Made by a program: the position numbers and the translations under genes. A stretch of DNA of 64,000 nucleotides from Terriglobales bacterium (lineage in GTDB: Bacteria; Acidobacteriota; Terriglobia; Terriglobales; Acidobacteriaceae), in NCBI GenBank assembly GCA_035651995.1, contig DASRER010000020.1, positions 1 to 64,000 on the forward strand, given 5' to 3'. Under the pieces are notes generated by a model. The model was not told the DNA's origin and made no database searches. It was given only the letters and a program-made list of their open reading frames with translations. Below, piece by piece: positions 42,664 to 51,951 of the stretch (its first letter is position 1; each line of letters opens with the position of its first letter).

Positions 42664-45583
42664 CGTCCAGCGCCCGCCGCGCCTTCTCGATCAGCACGGC
42701 CAGCTCCGCCGCGCGCGTGCGCAGGCCTTCCACCACTTTCGGCGGCGCCTTCGCCAGGAAACCATCGTTCGCCAGCTGCGCCGCCGCGCGCAAGGCCTCG
42801 CCCTCGAGCTTCGCCAGCTCTTTCGTCAGGCGCTCGCGCTCGGCGCCGGCGTCAATCTTCTTCTCGTAGACGAGCGCCACATCGAAGCGCGCCGTGCTTC
42901 GCGAGCCCGCCTGCTGCGAGAGCGGCTGCGACACGAACTCGACCGCCTCCACGTTCGCCAGCTTCTCCAATGCCTGCCGGTTGGCTTCGACCAGTTTGCG
43001 CGTCGTGGTGTCGGCAAACACGCGCACCGGGACCTTCGCGCGTGTTTCCACTTTCTGCTCGGTCCGCAAGTTTCGAACTGCGACGATCAGGTCAATCAGG
43101 ACCGCCATCTCGGTTTCGGCGGCGTCGTCGATCTGCTTCGCGTCGGCCTGCGGGAAACTCGCCAGCGCAATGGACTTCAGCGGCGGCTTGCCGTCGTACA
43201 GCGCGTGCCAGATTTCCTCCGTCAGGAACGGCATGAACGGCGCCAGCAGCCGCAGCGCCGCCTCGAACAGCGAGGCCAGGTTGTTCAGCGCCGCGCGCGT
43301 CGCCTGCTTCGCCGCGTCGTCTGTGCCCGTGTTCAGCCGGAGCTTGGCCAGCTCGATGTACCAGTCGCAAAACTCGTCCCAGAAAAAGTGGTAGACGCCG
43401 AGCGCCGCCTCGTGAAAACGATACTCAGCCAGCGCCGCATTGCACTGCTCGGCCGCGCGCGAAAAACAGGACGCGATCCACCTGTCCTCAAGCGTGACCG
43501 GCTGGAAGCCCGGGATTCCGGCAACGTTTCGCGAGGCCTCCGAACTGCTCGCCCCAAACTCCGCCAACTCCCACGCGCCGCTCTCTTCCGCCTTGTCCAC
43601 GTGCATGAAGAGGAAGCGCGCCGCGTTCCAGATCTTGTTGGCAAAAGCGCGGTAGCCTTCCGTCCGCGACTCGGAAAATGCAATGTCGGTCCCCGGCGCG
43701 GCCATGGATGCCAGCGTGAAGCGCACCGCGTCGGTCCCGAAGCGCTCGATGATCTCGATCGGGTCCACCACGTTGCCCTTGGTCTTCGACATCTTCTGCC
43801 GCTCGGCGTCGCGGACCAGGGCGTGGATGTACACCTCGCGGAAGGGCGCCGTGTCGTTCGTCTTCTCGGCTTCGCGCGGACCGCGCGCCGCGCCGCTCGC
43901 CACCTTGACCGCCGCATCCTGCCGGTGATCGCGCATGAAGTGACAGCCCAGCATGATCATGCGCGCCACCCAGAAGAACAGGATGTCGAAGCCCGTGACC
44001 AGCAGCGACGTGGGATAAAACGCCTCCAGGTCGCGCGTCTTGGCAGGCCATCCGAACGCGGTGAACGGCAGCAGTCCCGACGAGAACCAGGTGTCCATCA
44101 CGTCGGTGTCTTGCGTGAGCTTCGCCGAGCCGCACTTCGCGCACGACTTCGGCGCCTCGCGCGCCACAATGATTTCGGCGCATTCGCCGCAGTGCCACGC
44201 CGGGATGCGGTGGCCCCACCACAACTGCCGCGAGATGCACCAGTCGTAGATACCGGCCATCCAGTTCAGGTAGATGGCCTTGTAATTTTCCGGCGTGAAG
44301 CGGATCGAGCCGTCTTCCACCACGCGCCGCGCGCGCTCCGCCATCGATGGCCCGCCCGATTTCGGCTGCTTGTTCACCGCCACGAACCACTGCGTGGAAA
44401 GCCGCGGCTCAACCACCGTCTTGCAGCGATCGCACTTGCCCAGCGCGTGCATGTGGTCGCGCACGGCGGCCAGCAGTCCCGCCTCGCGCAGCTCGTTCAC
44501 AATTTTTTCGCGCGCTTCGTAGCGATCCAGTCCGGCGTAGCGGCCGGCGTTGGCGTTCATGCGCGCCACTTCGTCCATCACATCAACCTGCGGCAGGTTG
44601 TGGCGAAGCCCGGCCTGGAAGTCGTTGGGATCGTGCGCAGGCGTCACCTTCACCGCGCCGGTGCCGAACTCGGGATTCGCCAGCTCGTCGAGGATGATCG
44701 GGATCGAGCGCGTCACCTCGTTTCCGAGTGCGTCTTTGCGGACATCGGCCGCCAGCGGCAAGCGCACGCGCCGCCCATGCAGACGCCGGTAGCGGTTGTC
44801 AGCCGCGTTCACCGCAACCGCCGTGTCACCCAACATCGTCTCCGGACGTGTCGTCGCCACCGTGATGAACTCACCGCTTTCATGAGCGTGCCCCGTGTTC
44901 ACGCCGGCTTCATCGGCGCTAACGTGGGGAAACGACGGTTCCACGGGATACCGGATCTCGTAAATCTTGCCCACCACTTCGTCGTGCACGACTTCCAGGT
45001 CGCTGATCGCCGTCTGGCATCGCGGACACCAGTTCACGATGTACTTCCCGCGATAGATCAGCCCGTCTTCCCACAGCCGGACAAAGGCCTCGCGCACTGC
45101 CGGCGAGAGCCGATCGTCCATGGTGAAGTACTCGCGCGACCAGTCCACCGAGTCGCCCAGGCGCTTCATCTGTTCCAGGATCGCCCCGCCGTACTCGGCC
45201 TTCCACTTCCACACGCGCTCCACGAATTTTTCGCGGCCCAGCTCGCGCCGTGCAACGCCCTCGCTGGCCAGCTGCCGCTCCACCATCATTTGCGTGGCGA
45301 TGCCGGCGTGGTCCGTGCCGGGCAGCCACAGCGCGAGCGCCCCGCGCATGCGGCGCCAGCGCGTGATGATGTCCATCTCGGTGTGGTTCAGCATGTGCCC
45401 CATGTGCAGCCGCCCGGTCACATTGGGCGGCGGCAGCAGCAGCGTGAAGATGTGCGGCGCTTGCTCGGGATTGGAAACCGGACCGGGCGTTTCGACGTGG
45501 AACAACTGCTCGCCGACCCAGTATTCGGCCCAGCGCGCCTCAATCGCGCCCGGGTCGTAGGCTTTTGGGAGATCGTGGGGCAT
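42653..45583 (-). CDS. valS: valyl-tRNA synthetase
   Basis: A 976-residue class Ia synthetase. The HIGH motif appears as LHMGHML after PPPNVTGR, and KMSKS as KMSKTKGN. The editing domain (about 190-400), the zinc-like CGECAEI/CAKCGSAKL pair and the C-terminal coiled-coil arm (VYEKKIDAGAERERLTKELAKLEGEAL) are all present. The ATG at 45583 gives MPHDLPKAYDPGAIEARW, the usual N-terminus, and is preferred over an upstream ATG. The last residues and stop lie in an octamer tract. It is probably monocistronic. Confidence 0.97.
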   Translation of the reverse strand: MPHDLPKAYDPGAIEARWAEYWVGEQLFHVETPGPVSNPEQAPHIFTLLLPPPNVTGRLHMGHMLNHTEMDIITRWRRMRGALALWLPGTDHAGIATQMMVERQLASEGVARRELGREKFVERVWKWKAEYGGAILEQMKRLGDSVDWSREYFTMDDRLSPAVREAFVRLWEDGLIYRGKYIVNWCPRCQTAISDLEVVHDEVVGKIYEIRYPVEPSFPHVSADEAGVNTGHAHESGEFITVATTRPETMLGDTAVAVNAADNRYRRLHGRRVRLPLAADVRKDALGNEVTRSIPIILDELANPEFGTGAVKVTPAHDPNDFQAGLRHNLPQVDVMDEVARMNANAGRYAGLDRYEAREKIVNELREAGLLAAVRDHMHALGKCDRCKTVVEPRLSTQWFVAVNKQPKSGGPSMAERARRVVEDGSIRFTPENYKAIYLNWMAGIYDWCISRQLWWGHRIPAWHCGECAEIIVAREAPKSCAKCGSAKLTQDTDVMDTWFSSGLLPFTAFGWPAKTRDLEAFYPTSLLVTGFDILFFWVARMIMLGCHFMRDHRQDAAVKVASGAARGPREAEKTNDTAPFREVYIHALVRDAERQKMSKTKGNVVDPIEIIERFGTDAVRFTLASMAAPGTDIAFSESRTEGYRAFANKIWNAARFLFMHVDKAEESGAWELAEFGASSSEASRNVAGIPGFQPVTLEDRWIASCFSRAAEQCNAALAEYRFHEAALGVYHFFWDEFCDWYIELAKLRLNTGTDDAAKQATRAALNNLASLFEAALRLLAPFMPFLTEEIWHALYDGKPPLKSIALASFPQADAKQIDDAAETEMAVLIDLIVAVRNLRTEQKVETRAKVPVRVFADTTTRKLVEANRQALEKLANVEAVEFVSQPLSQQAGSRSTARFDVALVYEKKIDAGAERERLTKELAKLEGEALRAAAQLANDGFLAKAPPKVVEGLRTRAAELAVLIEKARRALDAIG

Positions 45584-45748
45584 GTGTCGGCGAATCGCGA
45601 CGGCTGGCAAGAACGCGCAGAGACGTTGCCTGCTACGTCTCCCAGCAGCGACGCGGGAATTTTTCAGTGTAAAGGACGGGAAAAAGAGGGGTCAAACAGA
45701 GCGGATACTGGTCAGACGCCGAACTTCGAAGGTCCGATTCTTGACCGG

Positions 45749-46240
45749 CTACTTCACCTTCTTCCATCCGCCATCAGCCTGCGGGATCCAGCGGACGCCG
45801 CGCATGTCGAGCCACTCGCCCATCGTCTTGCCCCGGGGCTCGGAGCCGATGCGCAGCACGTTGCCGTTAATGTCTTCGACTTGCATTTCGTAGGCCCACC
45901 AGTAGTTGGTGGGCGCGTGGCGGATCTTTGCGCCGCTGCGCCGGTACTCGGCGAGGACGGCGTCCACGTCGCTCACCCCGATCCACACCCAGCCGCCGGC
46001 GTGCCCCTGGTCGCCCTCGCAGAGGAAGATTTCGCACTCGTCCCGCTTCACCGAAGCGAAGCTCGGCGAGTCCCACAGCATGCGGAAGCCGAGCACGCGG
46101 ACGTAGTGATCGATGGCAGCCTTCAGGTCGGCCACGCGCAGGATCGGAGTCATGCCGCCGAAGCAGATGCCAGGTTGCGAATTGGAAGCCTTCGGATCGG
46201 GCGCCTTCGGCCCGGCTGATTTTGTTTCTGCGGATGACAT
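45749..46240 (-). CDS. VOC-superfamily (glyoxalase/bleomycin-resistance-like) protein
   Basis: A 163-residue cytosolic protein. After a Lys/Pro/Ala-rich N-tail of about 28 residues, one glyoxalase-type domain follows (TPILRVADLKAAIDHYVRVLGFRMLWDS, then WVWIGVSDVDAVLAEYRRSG, ending YEMQVEDINGNVLRIGSE). The terminal Glu after DINGNVLRIG is a usual metal ligand or dimer contact. Known members bind small antibiotics, metals or thiol adducts; the ligand here is unknown. The gene is alone on its strand between valS and the REC gene. Confidence 0.85.
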   Translation of the reverse strand: MSSAETKSAGPKAPDPKASNSQPGICFGGMTPILRVADLKAAIDHYVRVLGFRMLWDSPSFASVKRDECEIFLCEGDQGHAGGWVWIGVSDVDAVLAEYRRSGAKIRHAPTNYWWAYEMQVEDINGNVLRIGSEPRGKTMGEWLDMRGVRWIPQADGGWKKVK

Positions 46241-46413
46241 GGCGATCGCCTCACGTCGGCTGCAGCAATCCTACACTCGAATCGCGGAAACCCGCGCTTA
46301 CGGCGGCCGCGTCCAACCGGACAGGGACGGGCGGAGTCCGCAGGTGGCGCGAGCCGCCAACTCGACGCTTGGGCTGTGAGGCTGCGCATACCGATCGCGC
46401 GCGGCCAGGACCT

Positions 46414-46456
46414 CGGTTGCTCTGTGTCTCTGTGGTGGATTGGTGGATGTTGGGCG
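46414..46456. repeat. 8-bp-period tract (TGTGGTGG type)
   Basis: GGTTGCTC, TGTGTCTC, TGTGGTGG, ATTGGTGG, ATGTTGGG are in 8-bp register, and the tract ends 2 nt before the stop of the REC gene (46458). The remaining 46241-46413 gap shows no gene. Confidence 0.6.
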
Positions 46457-46457
46457 G

Positions 46458-48098
46458 CTAGCCCTTCAGCTCGCGCATCACTTCCGCCACGATCTCGTTG
46501 TGCAGGCGGGCGAGGGCGCGCTGCACGGCGCGGCTGACGGCGTCGGTCTGCGGATCGGCGCCGCCGCTGGCGGCAGCCTCGGTGGCGATCTGCGCGCTGC
46601 CGGCGGTGAGCGCTGCCGCCAGTTCCGATACCAGGTGCGGATCGGGAACAGTCGCGGCGGCGGCCGGGGCGGGCTCCGCGACCGGCGCCAGCGCAGCTTC
46701 TTCGTGTACCGGCTCATCGTGCGGCGTTGCCGGCAAGTGCGCGATGGCGGCGTGGAACTCCTCGGCCAGGCGCACGCGCGCGGCGGTGTCGTCAGGAAAA
46801 GCGTGGTCGGCCGCCCAGGTTTGCGGAGGCGCCGGGGCCTCCTCGGGCGCGGGCGTCTCGGCGGGAGCGGCTTCCGCCGGCTCGGCGGCGCCGAAGCGCG
46901 TGGTGAACTGCGCCATCTCGGTGGCGTCGGTCACCAGCGCCGGATCACGCGCGGGCGGAGCTTCGACCTCCGAGGCCTGCATCGTGGATTCGAGTCCCGC
47001 TTCCGCGACGGCGTCAACCGGCGCCGGCGGCGGCGATGTGTACTCAACCTCGGGGTCCTTTGCGGGCGCGGGCGGCTCGAGCACGGCGGGTGCAGGCGCG
47101 GCTTCCAGTTCGATCTCGGGCGCGACGGGAGGCTCGATGACGGCCGCGTCGTGCACGCCGCTGCCCACGGTGAACTCGCCCGCCGCGGAACCCTCGTACG
47201 CCGGAGGCGCAGCTTCGCCGCCAGCGGCCGCCGCTGCAGCGGCTGCGATGATTGCGGGCGGCTCAATGGCCTCGGTGCGGAAGCGCGTCTCGCGCGGCGG
47301 CGCTGCTTCATCGGCCGGCGGCGCCACAGACGCTTCAATCGACGCGGTCGCTTCCGCGTCAGGCACAACCGGACTCGGCGCAGGGACCGGTTCGGGCGCC
47401 GGCGGCGCCGGTACGACGATCTCGTGAAGCGGCTCGGCGAACCACTGCGAGCCCTGCATCGCTTCGGTGATCACGGCAGACGCGGCGCTGCCCGCGTCGG
47501 GCGCCGGCATGCTCGGAATCGTGACCGGCGGCTCGTCGGGAGGAAGCTCGAAGGCGGCCGCCGCGGCCACTTCTTTCGGCACTTCGATGGTCTCGGTTCG
47601 CGCAGGCGCAGGCTCCGGCGGCGCTTCCTCGGCCGAAGGAGCTTCCACCGCGAATTCCAGGGGCGCCATCTTTACGGTTTTTTCGAAGTCGGCCGGCTTA
47701 CCCTTGGGCGCGCCTTGGGCATCGGGCAGCACTCCCAGTCCCGCCGCCAGCTTCTGCACCGCGTTGAGCAGGTCGGTGGCCTCGAAAGGCTTCACGATCA
47801 CGCCGTCGGCCCGGACCTTGTGGCCGTCTTCTGCCTTGTAGGGTTCGAGCTTGCCGACGGTGAGCAGCACCGGCAGCGCCGCGCGGTCCGCCTTGGCTTT
47901 CTCGCAGACCTCAAGGCCGGTGTAGCCGGGCATGTAGACGTCGAGCACCAGGATGTCGGGCTTCTCGCTGGCGATCTTCTTCATGGCGGCGGCGCCGTTG
48001 CTCACGGCGACCACCTTGTAGCCGGCGTCGGTGAGGATCTTCTTGCCCATGTTCTGGGCAGTCATGCTGTCGTCGGCCAGAAGGACCTTGAGACTCAC
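46458..48098 (-). CDS. response-regulator receiver with ~400-residue Ala/Pro/Glu tail
   Basis: A 546-residue protein. Residues 1-125 form an intact receiver: VLLADDS (Asp9, Asp10), Asp53 in VLDVYMPGYTG and Lys103 in VIVKPF. From about 130 to 490 the sequence is almost only Ala, Pro, Glu and Val. It includes recurring short patches such as RTETIEVP and RFRTEAIEPP, as in intrinsically disordered spacers. A helical end (LVSELAAALTAGSAQIATEAAA to AVQRALARLHNEIVAEVMRELKG) could be an interaction module. There is no DNA-binding or enzymatic output, so it probably acts as a tether or adaptor. Tail length is extreme compared with typical single-receiver proteins. Confidence 0.85.
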   Translation of the reverse strand: MSLKVLLADDSMTAQNMGKKILTDAGYKVVAVSNGAAAMKKIASEKPDILVLDVYMPGYTGLEVCEKAKADRAALPVLLTVGKLEPYKAEDGHKVRADGVIVKPFEATDLLNAVQKLAAGLGVLPDAQGAPKGKPADFEKTVKMAPLEFAVEAPSAEEAPPEPAPARTETIEVPKEVAAAAAFELPPDEPPVTIPSMPAPDAGSAASAVITEAMQGSQWFAEPLHEIVVPAPPAPEPVPAPSPVVPDAEATASIEASVAPPADEAAPPRETRFRTEAIEPPAIIAAAAAAAAGGEAAPPAYEGSAAGEFTVGSGVHDAAVIEPPVAPEIELEAAPAPAVLEPPAPAKDPEVEYTSPPPAPVDAVAEAGLESTMQASEVEAPPARDPALVTDATEMAQFTTRFGAAEPAEAAPAETPAPEEAPAPPQTWAADHAFPDDTAARVRLAEEFHAAIAHLPATPHDEPVHEEAALAPVAEPAPAAAATVPDPHLVSELAAALTAGSAQIATEAAASGGADPQTDAVSRAVQRALARLHNEIVAEVMRELKG

Positions 48099-48259
48099 GG
48101 CGTTTTCCTTGGGATTTCCCGGGGAGCAGTGTGCAAAAGGTACTGTTTATCGGTATCCAAGTCAACGCGAATACCCGGCGTAGGGAAAGTTACTTAGGGC
48201 GGCAGACCGCCGATTACGCGAACTCCCATTTCCGCGCCAGACGCCGCGCCGGCAGGAAA

Positions 48260-48288
48260 AGCACGACCGAGAATTCGCGGGTCGTGCT
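48260..48288. terminator. hairpin between the REC gene and the BamD-like gene
   Basis: AGCACGACC (48260-48268) pairs perfectly with GGTCGTGCT (48280-48288) over an 11-nt loop. It lies after the BamD-like gene and upstream of the REC gene on the minus strand. It is followed by no long T run, so factor-assisted termination or mRNA stabilisation is equally possible. Confidence 0.45.
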
Positions 48289-48319
48289 GATTGCGCGACC
48301 CGGCTGAGGACTGGGATAC

Positions 48320-49858
48320 CTAAAAGATAATCAGCTTCTTCTTTTTCTTCCTCTTCGAAGTGGACTCGGTCTTCTTGTCCACCTTGCCGGATGTGGACGA
48401 GCTCGGGGCCGAGCTGGCCTGGTCCGCCGGCTCCTGTGCCGCCTCGTTTATCTGCGTGGGCGGGGGCAACGGTGCGGGCTCATTGGCCGCCGGCGTCGCT
48501 GCCGCCGGAGCCGAGTTTGCGGAAGGCGGACGCGCTGCCGGCGCAGCAGGTGCGCTGTTGGCTGGCGCTGCAGGCCCGCTATTGCCGGGCGCTGCCGGCG
48601 CCGAGCCACCGGTCACCGGCAGGTCTTCGATGCCGGTCTGGTTCGACGATGGCGCCGAGTTCGAGCTGGAGCCACCGGTCGGCGGCGCGACATTGGGCGC
48701 CGGCGTCGAAGGTTGAGCTTCTTCGGTTCGCGGCGTTGCCTCGTTCGGAGGCGGAGCGCCGCGGCCCACGGTCTCGACCGAGACGCTGTGGTTGTCGCTG
48801 TCGCCTCCCATGCTGCCGACGGCGGTGCGCTCGGCGCGCTTCATGATCTCAGGCGCGCTGGCTTCTTCGCCCGGATTGAGCGACGGCTCTCCAACATGCG
48901 CCGCCTGCGCCACGTCAGGACGGCGCTTGAAGTTCAGCATGACCTTGCCGACTTTGCCCGTTTCGCGGCGGCTCTCTTCTTCCGCCCTGTTCTGCGCGAT
49001 GGCTTCGGCGGTGGGAGTAGGCACCGGCCGGTGCAGTGCGGTCAGCCGCTCCCGCGCAGACTTGGCTTCCTCGCTGATCGGATAACGGTTGATCAGCCGG
49101 GTGTAGGCTTCGGCGGCGCTTTTGGTGAAGTCTTCGATCAGCCGGCCCTTGGAAACTTCAGCAGCTCGGCCCGCGCGAATAAGGTCGATTTCCTTTTCGT
49201 AGGCGTTGCCGAGCATCAGCAGGGCGCTGTCGGCGCCGCTATAGAGCGGATAGTTGTCGGTGAGCGAGCGCAGGCGCGCGATGGCCGCGGGATACGACTC
49301 ACGCAGGAAGTAGAACCGCCCGATGCGGTACTCGCGCTCGGCCAGCACCTCCTGCACGTCGCGCAGCTTCTGCTTGGCTTCGGGAACCAGTTTGCTGTCG
49401 GGATACTGCTGCAGCAGCTGCCGGTACTCCTCTTCCGCGCGCTTGGCGTGGGTGAAGTCGCGGTCCGGCTTCTCCATCTGTTTGTAGTGGATGGTAGCGA
49501 TCTTCAGCTGCGCCTCGGCCGCTTCCGGCATGTTGGGGAAGAAGGTTTCAAAGTCGCGGTATTCGATCTCGGCCTGCTGCAGCGCAGTGGTGGTGCCTTC
49601 GGCGTACCAGGAGTCGCCCACCGACAGCTTGGCGCGTGCCACGAACTCGGAATCGGGGTAGGTGTTGATCAGGGTCTGTAGCGTGAGGCGTGCCACGTCC
49701 CACTTGCCCTTGCGCATCGCCTCCATGGCCCGGTCGTAGAGGACCTTGTCCGGCTGCTTGGAATTGACGTTGGCAATGGGATTGGAAACCTTATGGTGAC
49801 AGCCGGCGGTGAGCAGCGCGACGGTTCCCAACAGGCAGGCACTAATCAGACGACGCAT
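48320..49858 (-). CDS. bamD: BamD-like outer-membrane lipoprotein with long basic-ended tail
   Basis: A 512-residue lipoprotein with signal peptide and lipobox LLTAGC (Cys20). TPR-like repeats over about 35-260 match the BamD fold (LYDRAMEAMRKGKWDVARLTLQTLINTYPDSEF, EYRQLLQQYPDSKLVPEAK, RIGRFYFLRESYPAAIARL). BamD helps BamA fold outer-membrane proteins. After residue ~330 comes a disordered Ala/Pro/Ser/Asn-rich tail of about 180 residues, ending in the basic KRKKKKKLIIF. E. coli BamD is about 245 residues, so this protein is twice as long. The tail might cross or contact other envelope layers. Confidence 0.85.
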   Translation of the reverse strand: MRRLISACLLGTVALLTAGCHHKVSNPIANVNSKQPDKVLYDRAMEAMRKGKWDVARLTLQTLINTYPDSEFVARAKLSVGDSWYAEGTTTALQQAEIEYRDFETFFPNMPEAAEAQLKIATIHYKQMEKPDRDFTHAKRAEEEYRQLLQQYPDSKLVPEAKQKLRDVQEVLAEREYRIGRFYFLRESYPAAIARLRSLTDNYPLYSGADSALLMLGNAYEKEIDLIRAGRAAEVSKGRLIEDFTKSAAEAYTRLINRYPISEEAKSARERLTALHRPVPTPTAEAIAQNRAEEESRRETGKVGKVMLNFKRRPDVAQAAHVGEPSLNPGEEASAPEIMKRAERTAVGSMGGDSDNHSVSVETVGRGAPPPNEATPRTEEAQPSTPAPNVAPPTGGSSSNSAPSSNQTGIEDLPVTGGSAPAAPGNSGPAAPANSAPAAPAARPPSANSAPAAATPAANEPAPLPPPTQINEAAQEPADQASSAPSSSTSGKVDKKTESTSKRKKKKKLIIF

Positions 49859-49963
49859 GCAGCCTCTCAGAATCTTTGTTGCCGGACCGAGCTACTGCTA
49901 GCTTGGATGTCCGGGTGGCGCCCCGGGCAACCCGGCTCCTGCCGGATTGAACGGTCAAAATCG

Positions 49964-50638
49964 CTAAACTTTCACCAGCGTCGCCTCGCTGGCAGCCTTC
50001 AGCAGGCGGCGGGTGTTCTCGGCCGGGTCTCCCTCGCCGAAAACGGCGTTCCCGGCCACCAGCACCTCGACCCCGGCGCGGACGGCGTCGGCTATGGTAG
50101 CCAGCCCAATGCCGCCGTCAATCTCAATGCGGAAACTCAGCCCACGCCGCTGGCGCTCTGTGGCCAGCTTCATCACCTTGTGCAGCACCCCGGGAATGAA
50201 CTTCTGCCCGCCAAACCCGGGATTCACCGACATGACGAGCACGTAATCCACCAGGTCGAGCACCTCGCTCAGGAACTCGGCCGGCGTTGCTGGATTGACC
50301 ACCACCCCCGCGCGTACCCCGTGGCTGCGCACCAGGTTGAGCGTGCGGTTCAGGTGGACGGTGGCCTCCTGGTGCACCGATATCCAGTCTGCGCCAGCAT
50401 CCACGAATGCCGGAATGTACAGGTCCGGGTTCTCGATCATCAGGTGGACGTCAAGGGGCAGCCGCGTGGCCTTACGCAACGACGCCACCACCGGCGGCCC
50501 GATGGTGATGTTGGGCACAAAGTGCCCGTCCATCACGTCCACATGCAGCAGAGTGGCGCCCCCCTCTTCCACCGAACGCACTTGTTCGGCGAGACGGGCA
50601 AAGTCGGCCGAGAGGATGGAAGGGGCAAGCTCGATCAC
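49964..50638 (-). CDS. rpe: ribulose-phosphate 3-epimerase
   Basis: A 224-residue TIM-barrel metal enzyme interconverting ribulose 5-phosphate and xylulose 5-phosphate. The GTG at 50638 begins IELAPSILSADF, the family N-terminus; a 28-residue extension would lack a signal or conservation. Catalytic segments are HVDVMDGHFVPNITIGP, LDVHLMIENPD, VLVMSVNPGFGGQKF and EIDGGI, with the active Asp/Glu and metal ligands kept. AGAAG lies upstream. It is divergent from manA; the intervening region holds the manA -10. Confidence 0.95.
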   Translation of the reverse strand: MIELAPSILSADFARLAEQVRSVEEGGATLLHVDVMDGHFVPNITIGPPVVASLRKATRLPLDVHLMIENPDLYIPAFVDAGADWISVHQEATVHLNRTLNLVRSHGVRAGVVVNPATPAEFLSEVLDLVDYVLVMSVNPGFGGQKFIPGVLHKVMKLATERQRRGLSFRIEIDGGIGLATIADAVRAGVEVLVAGNAVFGEGDPAENTRRLLKAASEATLVKV

Positions 50639-50762
50639 AGCGCTTCTCTGCCTGGGCTGCTGAAGATCAGGAACTGAGTCTCTGGCTACGGTATGGAAAA
50701 TTCTAGCATGCAACACTTGCAATTTTCGGGGTCAATCCCCGGGAAGCCCGCAGCCCTGCCTC

Positions 50763-50768
50763 TATAAT
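50763..50768 (+). promoter_or_regulatory. -10 element for manA
   Basis: TATAAT at 50763-50768, about 42 nt upstream of the manA ATG. The -35 position is not consensus. GGAAGGGG just before the ATG is a good ribosome binding site. Confidence 0.4.
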
Positions 50769-50809
50769 CAAACCGCTTAGCGGGCCGGGTTTCCGCCGCT
50801 GGAAGGGGC

Positions 50810-51784
50810 ATGAGCGAGCTGTATCCATTGCTGCTGGAGCCGCAGTTCAAGACGCGCCCCTGGGGGACGCGCGACCTGCGGCCCGTCTACTCACGTCCGG
50901 TCGTCGGAGAGCCCATCGGCGAGGCGTGGCTCACCGGCGAAGACTGCCGCGTGACCAATGGTCCGCTGGCCGGCGCCTCGCTCGCCGAACTGAGCCCGCG
51001 CTTTGGCGCGGATTTGATCGGCACGGCGGCGCCGCAAGCGCGGCGGTTTCCCCTGCTCATCAAGTTTCTGTTCCCCCGCGAGAAGCTGAGCGTGCAGGTG
51101 CATCCCGACGACGAGTGCGCGCGCGGCTCGGGGCTTCCCTGCGGCAAGACCGAGTGCTGGTACGTGCTCGCCGCCGAGCCCGGCGCCTACGTCTCACTCG
51201 GCGTGAAACCGGGCACCACGCGCGCCGACATGGAGCGCGCCATCGCCGAAGCCCGCGCCGAGGAGCTGCTGAACCGCGTTGACTTGTCGCCCGGCGATCT
51301 CATCTATGTGGACGCGGGAACGGTGCACGCCATCGGGCCGGGCTCGGTCCTGGTGGAGACCCAGCAGAACTCCGATACCACCTATCGCCTGTACGATTAT
51401 GGGCGCGGGCGCGAGTTGCACGTCGAGCTGGGCCTGGCGGCGATGAAACCGCAAACTCGCGCGGGGAAAGCAAAGCGCGCAGCGCAATCGAATGGATTGG
51501 TCACACTGGTCAACTCACCGTGCTTCCGCGTGGATAAGTACACGCTCAGCGGCGCCCGCGAAATCGGTGGTTCCAGCGGCCGCAGCGTGCAGATTGTCGT
51601 CGCGCTGGAAGGCTGCGCGGTAATTTCCGCTCCCGGAGCGCCGGCGGCCTCCGTGGCACGCGGTGAGGCGGCGGTGATTCCGGCCTCGGTCCCCAAGGTC
51701 AGCGTGAAGCCGCAGTGGCAGGCGGAGCTGCTGGTGGCGTCGTTGCCGGAAGCAGGCGCCGTTCATCCCGAGATCACGCAGTGA
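50810..51784 (+). CDS. manA: mannose-6-phosphate isomerase, class I
   Basis: A 324-residue zinc cupin that interconverts fructose 6-phosphate and mannose 6-phosphate. The zinc site is recognisable: LSVQVHPDDE, KTECWYVLAAEPGA and, later, VDAGTVHAIGPGSVLVETQQNSD. It is the short bacterial form. The first gene of a rightward GDP-mannose set: manC follows after a palindrome cluster, then a PMM/PGM. The products would feed capsule, O-antigen or extracellular polysaccharide. Confidence 0.93.
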   Translation: MSELYPLLLEPQFKTRPWGTRDLRPVYSRPVVGEPIGEAWLTGEDCRVTNGPLAGASLAELSPRFGADLIGTAAPQARRFPLLIKFLFPREKLSVQVHPDDECARGSGLPCGKTECWYVLAAEPGAYVSLGVKPGTTRADMERAIAEARAEELLNRVDLSPGDLIYVDAGTVHAIGPGSVLVETQQNSDTTYRLYDYGRGRELHVELGLAAMKPQTRAGKAKRAAQSNGLVTLVNSPCFRVDKYTLSGAREIGGSSGRSVQIVVALEGCAVISAPGAPAASVARGEAAVIPASVPKVSVKPQWQAELLVASLPEAGAVHPEITQ

Positions 51785-51818
51785 GTAGTGGAGGCTACAG
51801 CTTTTGTTGTGGGGTGGA

Positions 51819-51939
51819 GCAGGGCTTGAGCCCTGCGCAGAACGTAAGACCAGGAGGCCGGCGGCTTCGGCCGCTGAGGTACCCGGGGCCTGAAGGCCCC
51901 AATTGGGGTGATACCTGATATGCAGGCCTGAAGGCCTGC
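51819..51939. repeat. cluster of four palindromes between manA and manC
   Basis: In about 120 bp: GCAGGGCTTGAGCCCTGC (51819-51836), GCGGCTTCGGCCGC (51861-51874), GGGGCCTGAAGGCCCC (51885-51900) and GCAGGCCTGAAGGCCTGC (51922-51939). All have a short CTTGAG, CTTCGG or CTGAAG loop core. They are distinct from the REPtron palindromes. They could partly terminate or stabilise the manA transcript. Confidence 0.75.
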
Positions 51940-51951
51940 TTCGCCCAAAAC

